This document shows, one piece after another, positions 25,353 through 36,500 of a stretch of 64,000 nucleotides of DNA. A program made the position numbers and the translations under genes. Source of the DNA: Nymphaea colorata (lineage: Eukaryota; Streptophyta; Magnoliopsida; Nymphaeales; Nymphaeaceae); the NCBI RefSeq assembly GCF_008831285.2, contig NC_045139.1, forward strand, positions 11,380,704 through 11,444,703. The letters run 5' to 3'. A model generated the notes under the pieces. The model did no database searches and was not told where the DNA came from. It was given only the letters and a program-made list of their open reading frames with translations. Position 1 is the first letter of the stretch, and every line of letters starts with the position of its first letter.

Positions 25353-25598
25353 TAAGCCTCGGCATCGGCATGACCCGACACTTAAAAATCCAGCTTGAGC
25401 CCAGTCTGATTAAATTAAAAAATATATTTTAAGATAAAATAATATATAAATATAATTAATAGTAATAAAATATTATAATTATAATATAAAAATTAATAAA
25501 ATATATATTTTACAAAATATTATCTGGCCCACCAGCAAGGCCCAAGTCGGGCCACGTACCATGTACCCACCGAAGGCCGAGCCCGGTGCCCAAGCTTA
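25353..25598. mobile_element. hAT-like MITE, 246 bp, same family as 23497
   Basis: The flanks ttaggagg (25345-25352) and ctaggagg (25599-25606) form an 8-bp duplication with one mismatch. Ends are TAAGCCTCGGCATCGG and, read inward from the right, TAAGCTTGGGCACCGG. The AT core (aaaataatatataaatataa and following) is nearly the same as in the element 1.6 kb to the left. Non-coding. Confidence 0.8.
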
Positions 25599-26305
25599 CT
25601 AGGAGGACCAGTTGGTTTCCGTCTACCTGCATCGCATCCTCGATATATCTACTTCTCATAGTTATTTGGATATGTTACTCTATTAAGATGATGCAACTTT
25701 TCTCCAACTAGGAGAGATTGATGAATGAGCAGACTGGACCGGACACGTATCTAACCAAAAAAGCTACGAAGAAGAATGAGTATGTTAAGAGTCTTGAATA
25801 GAGTCCTTTTTGTTATTTTGTATTGTTTAGACCTTAGATGTGATTCTAAATGTAAAGGTCCATGTACTCAAATCCATATTCATGTAACTGGATCCATATA
25901 GTTCTCAATCTGTATAATTTGATCCAGATCGATAGGTACAAACTTACCATTATTTAAAGGGCCCATAAGTTCATTATGTGGGAGAGTTCATAAAACTTAA
26001 ATGACATCCTTTCTGTTATTATTTCCTTTTCTTGCTTTATTATCAATCTTAATTTTCTGCGATTTACATTCAGCCCTTGTTTTCTTACTTTTTTTTCCTG
26101 GTTTACGCTACTTGTAGCTGAATGCGGGGTTTATGATCTAAAACGATATTAGATATGAGTTAAAGTCTTTTCTGCAGTGATCCTTGGCTGCACCTTGTTT
26201 TACTAGACACATACTTTTGCCCATACAAGAGTTCTCTTTTTTTCCCCCAAACTCTAGGCCAGTATTTGTTGTCGGCTAATCTATAATTAATAAAGTCAAT
26301 CATAT

Positions 26306-26504
26306 ATCCATGGGCGGAGCTAGATATTTTTAATAAGGCAGACCGAATTAAGGTTTCTAAATTTTGATTATAGCTGAAATATTATTTTCAAAATTTTTAT
26401 ATAAAACAAGTGTAATTTTTTAAAATTTACATGTAATTTTAAAAAAAAAAATTGAGGTGGGGCCAAGGCCCAAGCGAGCCCTACCTTAGTTCCGCCCCGG
26501 AATA
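26306..26504. repeat. MITE-like repeat with GGGCGGA inverted ends
   Basis: The left end reads gggcggagcta and the right end tagttccgcccc, which are inverted copies of each other, around an AT-rich middle. Flanking atatat sequence on both sides might be a duplication but is too simple to prove it. Elements with these ends are common in plants. I do not assign a superfamily. Confidence 0.5.
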
Positions 26505-27203
26505 TATCAATCCATCATAAGTCAAAAAATTATAAATGCATATCGAATCTGTGTACCAATCCATCATAAGTCAAAAAATTATAAATACACTTCTAATCCT
26601 AGCTGTATAAAATTATAAATATAAGAAAGCGCACTGCATTTGCATCGAAATAAAAAAGCGAAAAATTTTTCTGATGTTAAGGTTTCTTTTGAAAATAGAT
26701 AATCAACTTAACCAAATTTATCTAACGTAAAAACTAATGTAAAAGCAAACAAGAAAGCTGCGTACATAAATATATAATTAGAAGAAAAACTTGAAAAGAA
26801 AAAATTGAAAGTCCATCAACTGAAGCCTACAAATTGCCCCTGTACCTACGGGAATTTGTTTTTGGGTCGGGTAGTCCAATTAGTCCGGTCTGACCCGATC
26901 TGCAGTTCGCAACGTGCTGCATCCTGCATGAGGGTGGGGATTAGAACGGTTCGGATACCATCTTGCGAACCCGACACGAAGTCTATCCCGCAGCCCAATA
27001 CTGTTCGTCAAGTTGGCGCCATCGCTCGCTTTATCATTCCTTTTAACGGACGAAAAGCGTTCGGTATTTCGTTCCTTCCTGTTTCATCGTTTCCTTCTTG
27101 GCCTCCTTCCTTTGCCTGGTTGATTCAGTCCCCAGAGACGAGTGCGGGGGGGTCGCTCAACCCTAGCGTGGCAAGAGCGGCAACCGATCGGTGAAGTTCT
27201 TCG
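26505..27203 (+). promoter_or_regulatory. 5' flank of the uridine kinase-like gene
   Basis: AT-rich up to about 26800, then distinctly GC-richer to the start codon, as often seen at plant housekeeping genes. No convincing TATA box or other promoter element was identified. The transcription start cannot be placed. Confidence 0.35.
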
Positions 27204-30200
27204 ATGGAGTACGACGCCATGGAGGCTTCCTCGAGCGCCCACTTCTCCGGCTTCCGCCTCGACGGCCTCGTCTCCTCGTCCACCCCTTCCCGCAGGCAGC
27301 GCTTCCTCATCGGTAGATAATAGATTCTCTCTGTCTCTCCCTATCTCCCCCGACCCGCCTCGTCGAAGGATGACGATAACGCGAGATAGCGAGCGAGAGA
27401 GAGAGAGATGCATGCTCGTACGTAATCCTTTTGGCAACCAACTTGCTTGATTTATGTGCAGGAGTGTCTGGGGGCACGGCGTCGGGGAAGACGACGGTCT
27501 GCGATAAGATCATCCAGCAACTTCACGATCATCGCGTCGTTCTCATGAATCAGGTGATAAGCGTCATGGCTCTGTTACGGATGGAAAGAGCGTGGAATTC
27601 TTGTTTTCTATAGCATTATGGTTTTTAGTTGTTTTCTTCGGGCGAGGTGTATAAGAAAATTTTTGTTGCACATTTTAGTCGAATTTGCGAGATTGCGGAG
27701 GAGTCGTCCATACTCTTTGCTTTCTTGAGGAGTTATGGTGGTTCCTACATCGTCTGGACGTTTTCTTCGAGGAAGTATTAGTTCCTGTCGAAACATATTC
27801 TGTGGCTCAAGACTTTGTGAGATATGATTGTCAGTTGTGAACTTTGGGCCGTTGTAGTTTTCGGCCGGCAGTTAATCGATGGTTGGTCTTTCTTGAAAAT
27901 GGCAGCGAAGGGTTGGACGTTTTTCTAAATTATGGCAGTGCATTACATTTGTCTTATTTTTCCAACATTGGGTTGCAATTTTTCCTTTTCTCTGAATGAT
28001 AAGCATGTTCTCTAGTTTACAATTATGAAGTTATGCTTTCTTCTTGTTTCCCAGTCTTTCTTAGATAATAGTTAATACATGATATAACCTATGGACAACT
28101 TAGTTCTCGTCAAAAGTTTGAAATTTTCACGTAGAATTATGTACTCGAAAAAAGTATGAATGAGGAGATTTAACTTTCAACATGTCAAATTTGACAGGAT
28201 TCTTTCTATCGTGGATTGACTGCTGAAGAATTGGAGCGTGCTCATGATTATAATTTCGATCATCCAGGTAATCTCAACCAGAAACCTTTGCTATTGTCTA
28301 GATGCTAATTCAATATTCAACACCAGGATAATGAATTTTATAATATTTTATTTTCATTCTGGACACATGCACTTCTGTTAGTTTCATCTGCTGATTGAAG
28401 ACATGCATATGATATGATTCTCCTTTATAACATTTGTTATGTTTTATTTTTTCACTGGTGGAGCCATGCATGAAAGCTCTTATAGTATCCTCTTCCTTTG
28501 GCTTCATCTGCTAATTAAAAAATCGTAGCATCACCATATGGTTTTCCTTTTCATTTTCTGAATTGCCGTTAAAAGTACCATTTTTCTTTAGATGCCTTCG
28601 ACACTGAGCAACTATTGGATTGCATGGCTAAGCTGAAAGATGGGCAGTCTGTTAATGTTCCCATATATGATTTTAAGACCCATCAAAGATGTTCTGATTC
28701 CTTTCGGAAGGTATGATGTAGTTTTCTCAATTCATACTTGGTGTGGTGATGGTTCTTGACATACATGGCATGTATTTACTAATATAAGTGACACTCTCCT
28801 CGAGAAAGCAATAGAAATGATGTGGTTCAGATGAACTGAAATGATCAATGTCTGTTTTGTCCCCATGACTTCTCCTTAATCTCGTAGCTTTCATTTCATG
28901 GCTCCAGTTTTGACACGTCACATGCACCTGGCTGTAATAGAGGCTGTTTAAATTTATCTCAAAGAAAATGTATTGGACATCGTACTGAACTTGGTCAACC
29001 CTCGAAAGGATATAGGCGAGATACTGATGGAAGTGGCTCCTGAAATGATTTATTTCCTTTCAATTCATAGAATGAGCTTTCTGAATGATTCACTATCCGC
29101 TTAAGAGAAAGAGTATTTGTCTTTGTTGTTATGTGCAGAGATAGCAGCAGGTGAATATGGTAGCCATAATTTTAACTGGCAAACTTATAGAACCAGCAAT
29201 TGTCACATGCATTTCCATTGTACCATGCATAGCGGTATTTGTGAGAAATAATCTACATTTTAATATGACTAAGGTCCAAAAAAGAAAAAAAAAGGAAAAA
29301 TCTGATACACTGAGGGAGGACCATAGAAGAGAAGAAGAAGAAGAAGAATGAATGAAACCAGAAAGTAGGGCTTAGTTGTGTCACTTCCATTGAGCTGTAT
29401 ATGACAAATATAGTCTCTCTGGGTCAAAGCTATCGCAACGAATACAGAACATGAAAAGTATGAGCTTCACTTCAACAATATCCAGCAACTAGTTATTGGG
29501 TCTTCATTTGTGCTTGTAATGCTTCCAATCAATTTGAGAGGAGATAGTGACCAGCCCCTACATGATACAGTTTCTGGGTGTCTAATAAGCTAACGGAAGG
29601 TGTCCATACTTTTCTCCACCTTTTGGTAAGATTAAGTGTAGTAGAGTGTAGGTGTCCATAAACATGAGGGTGTTGAACCATGTCCTGTAGGACACTGAAC
29701 ACTTTACATTTTGTCCTCTCAAGGTGGAAAGAATCAAAAGCAACCTGATAATTTGAACCACTCCACTCTGAGAGAAAATAATAGAATCTGTACTTCCAAA
29801 GGACTTTTGCCATTGACCTTTTGCAGATTTCTTCTATTAGGACTCTATAATCGTCTATGTTGTAGTTACTTAATTTTTACAGTTGAAACTTGAAAGTTAC
29901 TGGTCTCTAAAATAGCATGCACTATCTTTTATTCTTCTCTTAATGAGCTTCACCATTGCATGATTTTTCCATGAATAATTAGTCTTTATTTTAGGTTTTT
30001 TTAATTTTATGTTGATCATAAATGTTAAGGATTAAATACAGGTTAATGCATCCGATGTGATTATCTTGGAGGGGATTCTGGTTTTCCATGATGAGCAGGT
30101 TCGTGATATGATGAACATGAAGATCTTTGTTGATACAGGTAATTATTCTGCATCTGTTAGATGTAAAGTCCTATAATTTCATCTTTCATATAACATGCTC

Positions 30201-33200
30201 TTCTCATGCCCATTCCGTTGTATATAAAACTTCCAAATTTTAGAACTCCACAGCAAGAAAGCATGCATTGTGTGCCAACAAATACTACTCATGCTCTGAG
30301 TCGTGGAACTTAAGGTATCTGCGATTCTGCTGAGTATTGCAGTCTGTGCTGTTTTATTTGCTAATTGGTGCTTTCTTTTTGCATTTGTGTCTTGGGTGGG
30401 TTTGAAGGTTTCAATTTAATTATGAACCTAAGCACGGAAAGTTGAAACTGATTCTTTAGGTGCATTCTTGTCAAGTAAACATGAAGCAAAGTTTTTGAAA
30501 GGCAACATAACACACTTTATGATTGGGTTAAAATGTTCATGTTCTCATTTTAATTCTTTGCATGTTTCAGAAAAGGTGTTTCATGAAGCTTATCTTTCAA
30601 CACACGATTTTAAAATGCTTTTATTTGTGCTTCAGAAGCTAGTTGTGCGATTTTTGTGGGTCCAGTTGTCACAGTAGCTGAACTGTAGCATCATAGTAGC
30701 TTAGCCAGTTTGTTTAGTAGCAGTTTCAGTCAAAAATGGAGTTGGCCTATTCTTTCAGTTTTTTCTTTTCTAGTAAAGGTGTACCATTGCAGAAAGCCCA
30801 TGGATGATAGGACTTGATATCTGCTTAAGGTGCTTGTTCCTTTTTCTGGAAAAGGTTCACAATGGTTCTTCTTTAGTTCATTTTCATTTTTATTGACATT
30901 CCTTCCATTAAGTTATACTGACATCTTAACTTCCTTTCCTTGAAATCTGTTCTCACTTTCTCTTAATGAAGGAAGAAAATGAACCTAGCAGCTTAACTTG
31001 CTTTCCAAAAGATTGTTTCTTTATCTGTAAGTAGTAGGGCTACTGATCTTGATGTTTAACTGTTTTTAATCCTATCTCTTCTTATTTTATAAAAGATTTA
31101 ACTTTCCATTGGATGTTTCTTATGTTATGCATTGTTTTTTTCACCATAAGTACCTGTACAGCAGCTAAATTTTTGAATAGTTTGTCCCTTGGGTTAATGG
31201 ATGTTTGGATGCTAGGAGGTTCTGTTCTTAGCGTTAACACTTTTGCATGAACTATGGAGTTCAAGTTTGAGCATGAGATCTGGGGATCTCTTATTCCTTA
31301 GGACCACTCTTATCCAATCACTTGTCTAAATTAGAATTTGTTTCTTTTCAAGATGATGATGTTAGACTTGCCAGGAGGATAAGACGTGATACTGTGGAGA
31401 GGGGTAGAGATATAAATTCTGTTCTTGAACAGGCAAGTCTCATTAGAATTATATTTTCCTCCTTTTTTGAAGATCATATGTTATTTGTCAAACCTGTGTC
31501 TAATTTTCTGATAATGCTTGTTGCACTTGGTGGCTGCAATCCTCTTTCTATGTTATAGCCAAACTTCAAAAAGGTAGATTTTTTTGAAAGATCATGTGGA
31601 AACTCAACATCAAACATTCAAGGTACTCAAGAAGAAATGCAAGCGTACACAAAACACCCATAAATATAATTTTTATTCGTTTGCCAGAACCCCAAGGGTC
31701 TTCCTACGGTCACAAGCTCATGAACAATTGTCCTTGTTTTATGGTTTTTCTGCTTCTCACTGCAGATCTTTCCGCACATCCTGATATCTGGTTCCTACCC
31801 TTTGCCAATTTTCCTTAAAATTTAAATTTATGTAACTCAAGGCAAAATTCCGAGGGCGTAAAATCTTATACAAGTAATGAGTGGGCATACCCCCTATATA
31901 TAGAAGAAAGGGGAAAGAGAGATTACAAGACACTGAGAGGATTAGGCTTGTTGTTGCTATCCCAACAGCTAGAGATCTAGCCATCGAGTTAGCTAATGGC
32001 AAGCCCAAAAGAACTGTTTTGTCATTTAAGAAAGCATTTTAGTAAGTAAAATAAGAATAACTAAATAAGAAAAAGGAAAAAGTACATATATGAATGCATA
32101 TGAACATATTCACAAATGAGCACATTATACATATGTGTGTGTGTATAACCCTCCTTAAACCTATGGTACCACAACCGGAAATTGCTAAATAGAAAACAGA
32201 GAAGAAGGTAGGATCATGGGGAAAAGGTCAGCTTATTGATACTCTGAGGTAATGTAAGGCATTTTAACAGTTTTCTTCAAAAAAACTTCATGAGAATAAT
32301 GACAATTAATATGCTTTATTCATTCATGGAAAGGGTAATGTGATTGCTTCAATTTAATTCACACTTTCTTTTTTTTTGTAACACTACTTCAATGCACACT
32401 TGTAATGCACTGCCTTGTCTTCAAGTTGGCTTTTCATCTAAACAATCTCCATGCTTGTTCATGCCATGATTTGATGCCCTATTTCAATGGACAAGGGAGA
32501 TACCTTTTCTTGTTTCTTATTTCTTCAAGATATCAATGAGCCATCAAAGAAAACATAAAATGATAAAATGCTATTGTAGAATGTTTTTTATTAGGATCTC
32601 TTCAATTTGCATCAGTACGAGCTGTGTGATCTAGGATGAAGATGATAAAAGAATAATCCTTTGAAAATAGTATTTTTAGGAGATCTAACAATCCTTAACA
32701 ACAGAATTTGCATATGATTAGAAGTGAGAGCATGTTGAATTGACTTGCAACATAAGCAACATGTGCAATATCTTGACTTGTCATGGTACGATTAATTATT
32801 TGTAAGGTATTGGATATTAACAACAATTCTCGATCATCAATTTTCATCTTCCAGCCAAGTACCCGTGGAGTCTTCATAACTCTGCCATCACTAATATCTG
32901 ATGCAACAGTGGTGACAAATTGAGTTCAAGAAAGAATGTAGCCTCTAGGAAAGTATGTTACCTCTATAACAGAAAAGGAAAGGGACTCGGAGCCAGATAT
33001 TTCAAATTTATGTTTAAGTACGTGTTTGATTTGTCTGATCCTTTTGTCATCATTGCTCGTAATAACAGTGTATCTACATATAGAAGTAAAACAACAGTTT
33101 CAGTTAGTATTTTTTTAAAAGCAGTATCACTGTAAAAGACCTAAAATGAAAATTTTACATGTCATTACTGAATCTGGAAGCTAAGCTCCAGGAGATTTTT

Positions 33201-33531
33201 TAAACTTTGACATCATATGAAGCCCTTTTTTTATCAGAGAGCCTTCCTTTTATGTAAGCTCATTTCTAAAGCCTCCATGTAGACAACTTAATTCAGATGA
33301 CCGTTAAAAAAATGTTTTCACGTCAATTTGATAAGGATGTCAATTTCTATTAAAAGCAATATCAATAAGGTTCTAAGTTCTAATTAGGATCGTACGAGCA
33401 ACCAATGAAAATATCTCCTTGTAATCAGTCCCATATTCCTGAGCTATGTCACATAGGTACGGGTGCAGGTGCCGGTGCGGGTACGGGTACGAATCATTTT
33501 CCAAAAAACTTGGGTGCGGGGGTACGGCCGT

Positions 33532-33573
<42 letters not shown>

Positions 33574-36500
33574 CAAAAAAATTACAAACAAAATAGCATA
33601 TTCATAAATCATTAAATCATGATCCAAAATTTGTAGATATTAATTTCAGGACAAAAAATCTGTCCTTTGGGAGTTCCAAGGGGCGAAAAGGCGATGAATG
33701 AGAGGGGCAAGGGGGGAGAGGTGAGAGGATGAGAAGGGCAAGAGGGGTGAAAGGGGCAAGAAGGCAAGTTTCGAGAGGGGTGAGGGGGGTGAGGCAAGAG
33801 GGCAAAGGCATCGTGTGAGAGAGAGGGAAAAAAATGGTTTTTTAAAACGTGCAATGGACGATTTTGGACTCGGTCAACTTTGACCGAGTCTGAAAATGGT
33901 CGGATTCGACCTCGGGTACTTTGACCGTACCCGACACGGTCAACGCCGCACCCAGGCCGTACCCGACGCCGTACCCATACCCGTACCGGTGTTGTACAGG
34001 TACGGTACTGGTACTGCTCCTTTGGAGCAGTACCCGTGTTACATAGTTCCTGAGCATATGCTCTAGGGAAAAACAAACTTTATTTCTTTCTAGACTCCTG
34101 CCACTCTTTATTTGTGTTTTGAATTTCCACTTACATCCTATTGGTTCTTTCTTTTTTTGGGTTAAAGTTTTGTACTTCTCATATTCTAGTTTTTTCTGAG
34201 ACATCCAGTTCAGTTTCCATGAGATCCACCCGTTTAGGTCGCCTCTTGGCTTCAACATAAGCTGTAGGGCCATGTAAGGAATCTATTGCCATGAGCCAAT
34301 ATCAAAAGAGAAAATGATTCCTAGGATATAAATCTTCTAGGTTGGTTATTCTTCTAGGTTTTCTCAAGGCTGTGTTTTCATTTCTCATTTTCTGTTTTGT
34401 AGAGGGGTCATCCCTCAACAGAAAGGGTCTAACTGCGTCTTAGAACTCATTATCAACAGTGTAATTGGTGTTATGAATGGTATTCTCATTTTTAAGATTA
34501 TGGCACTGATATCCTTTCTGATTTTCCAAAATAACCAAGAAATGCACCTGGGATTACTTTATTTGAAGTTCGTCAGTCTCATCATTCAAAGAAAAGCACT
34601 TACCATCAAACACTCTTAAGACTATTAAATTAGGTTTGATACTAACAGGCTTTTGAATTGGAGAAATGTTTTGGATGGTTGATGAATGCATTCTATTAAT
34701 CAAGCAAACAGTGGTAAGAGCGGCTTTCACCTAAAAATCCTTTGGAAAGTACTTGGAAATATACAAGGTTCTAGGGGTGCCAATAATACGATGTTGTCTG
34801 TTGACCAAAACTCATTTTGAGGAGTTTTTGGACAAGTTCTTTGCGGAGGAAATCCATTTTCTTCTAAATAACTCTTAGAATCATTTGAAAATCATTCTCC
34901 TATAGAATACTTCTCAATATGACTAAGTTGGTATTGAATTGGTTTTAAATCATTATAAAAAAAATCTTGAAGTAGTTAAATATTTCAACTTGAAGTAAAT
35001 CCAAGTGTATCTAGTAATATCATCTATAAAGATAGCATGATTGATAATCCTCCGTTAGACATTAGAGGCAAGTCCCTGTACATTCGAATATGCCAACTCA
35101 AAAGGTTTAGAGGGTATAAAATTTTTGGATCCAAATGGCTTATCTTTTCCGTATGCAATCAGTACAAGTGAAATATTCTTTGTGAAAGTCCTTAGGAAAA
35201 GAGAATAAATACATCTTCTTCAAGGTTGAGTTCCCTTATTTTTTGCGCAAGAGATCAACGTCTAGTGTCTTAAATCTTAACTTATTTTAGTATGTCACAA
35301 AAAAAAAAACGTTTGATCTAAATACGAAAATTCCATGTACCTCATCCTTATAGTTTTTTCCAATCTGCTTATGGGACCAGTGGTCCTGCACCACAACACA
35401 AGAGAACACTGTCTCCGTGGTTAATAATCTGTGCCATTTGAACCTAAATTTTTCTATTTTTCTTTTGACTAACTTCAATATGAATGGTACAAATATCCAG
35501 AAAATACTGCAATTTTGAATTGAATAACGCTAGGAATATAGATCCACATTCACATGAGAATCATACAATAACAAGAAAAAATTGTAATTTTCCTTTAGGA
35601 AAATGGAGACGTATATATAATAAAGTTATTCCAAGTACATGCTCCTTGGAGAATGTAGTATCTGGGCGTGAAGATTTTGAAGCAACTGGTAAATGCACTA
35701 AGCCTATACAGGAGCTTGTATTGTGTTGGTCTATTCTACAATCTTAAGGTGACATAGTGGAAGTTATATATAATATTGAACTGAAGTGTCCTTTGGATTA
35801 CAGAGCGCTACAGACAATTATTCATGTTAGAAAATAAGATATGTTAGGATATTATATCTAGGTTAGGATTTATTTTTCTGCTTTATTGTCTATGTATTTT
35901 ATTCTTTTATTCTTTAATTTTTTTATTATTTTCCTTTAACCCAATGTTCTAGCCGTTGGGAGTTCCAACGGCTCTTTTAGGAGCCGTTGGAATCTCCAAC
36001 GGCTAGAACAGCCTCCTCTACTCCTTCTCTTCACTCTCCCTTCTTGTATAAATTGTAGAGCTGCCCCTTGTACCAACTAAGCTGTGTTTTACAGCCTTCA
36101 TATTGTTTATTGAATGAGTATTACTTTTCTTCACTTGGCCTTAGTGCCTTTTTGGTATTATATGTATTCTTTGTGACTGTTATAGTCACTTTTCACAATT
36201 CATTGGTTGAGTTTCTAATATGAAGCAACTGTGCTTGTAGCTAGTAGAAAACTAGTAAGTGCTTCCTTGCAGACAAAGTTACTGACAGAAAATGCAGCCA
36301 GTTGTCCTGATGCAGTAGGGAAGAGAACTTCTCCTCCGAGCCACAATCAACGGCTAAACTAAACGAAAGCAATTCCAAAACTGAAGGACAATAACTGTAA
36401 CAAAAGGAGAACACAAAGAAAGGTTAGGGCTTCTCCATTAAACCAATCCTTGATTACAAATGAGCCTTAAACAACCAAGGTTTTAAAACCTAGTGACTTG

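Larger units (their letters stand above)
32300..35170 (-). pseudogene. heavily decayed antisense Copia pol in UKL intron 6
   Basis: The minus strand reads, from right to left: an integrase trace ([15 protein letters not shown], about 35000; CLINRM, about 34700), the reverse transcriptase start ([20 protein letters not shown], about 34150; [15 protein letters not shown], about 33400), VYMEALE (about 33270), a YVDD remnant (VVLLLYVDT, about 33085) and the [20 protein letters not shown] block (about 32800). Frames are broken throughout and no LTRs were recognised. The MITE 33444-34046 splits it between the RT start blocks. Limits are approximate. Confidence 0.75.

Noticed and set aside
33612-34076. 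154-codon minus-strand frame
   Set aside because: It runs through the MITE and its repetitive proline-rich text comes from the ggtacggg and gagaggg repeats. Only the final few codons belong to the old Copia.
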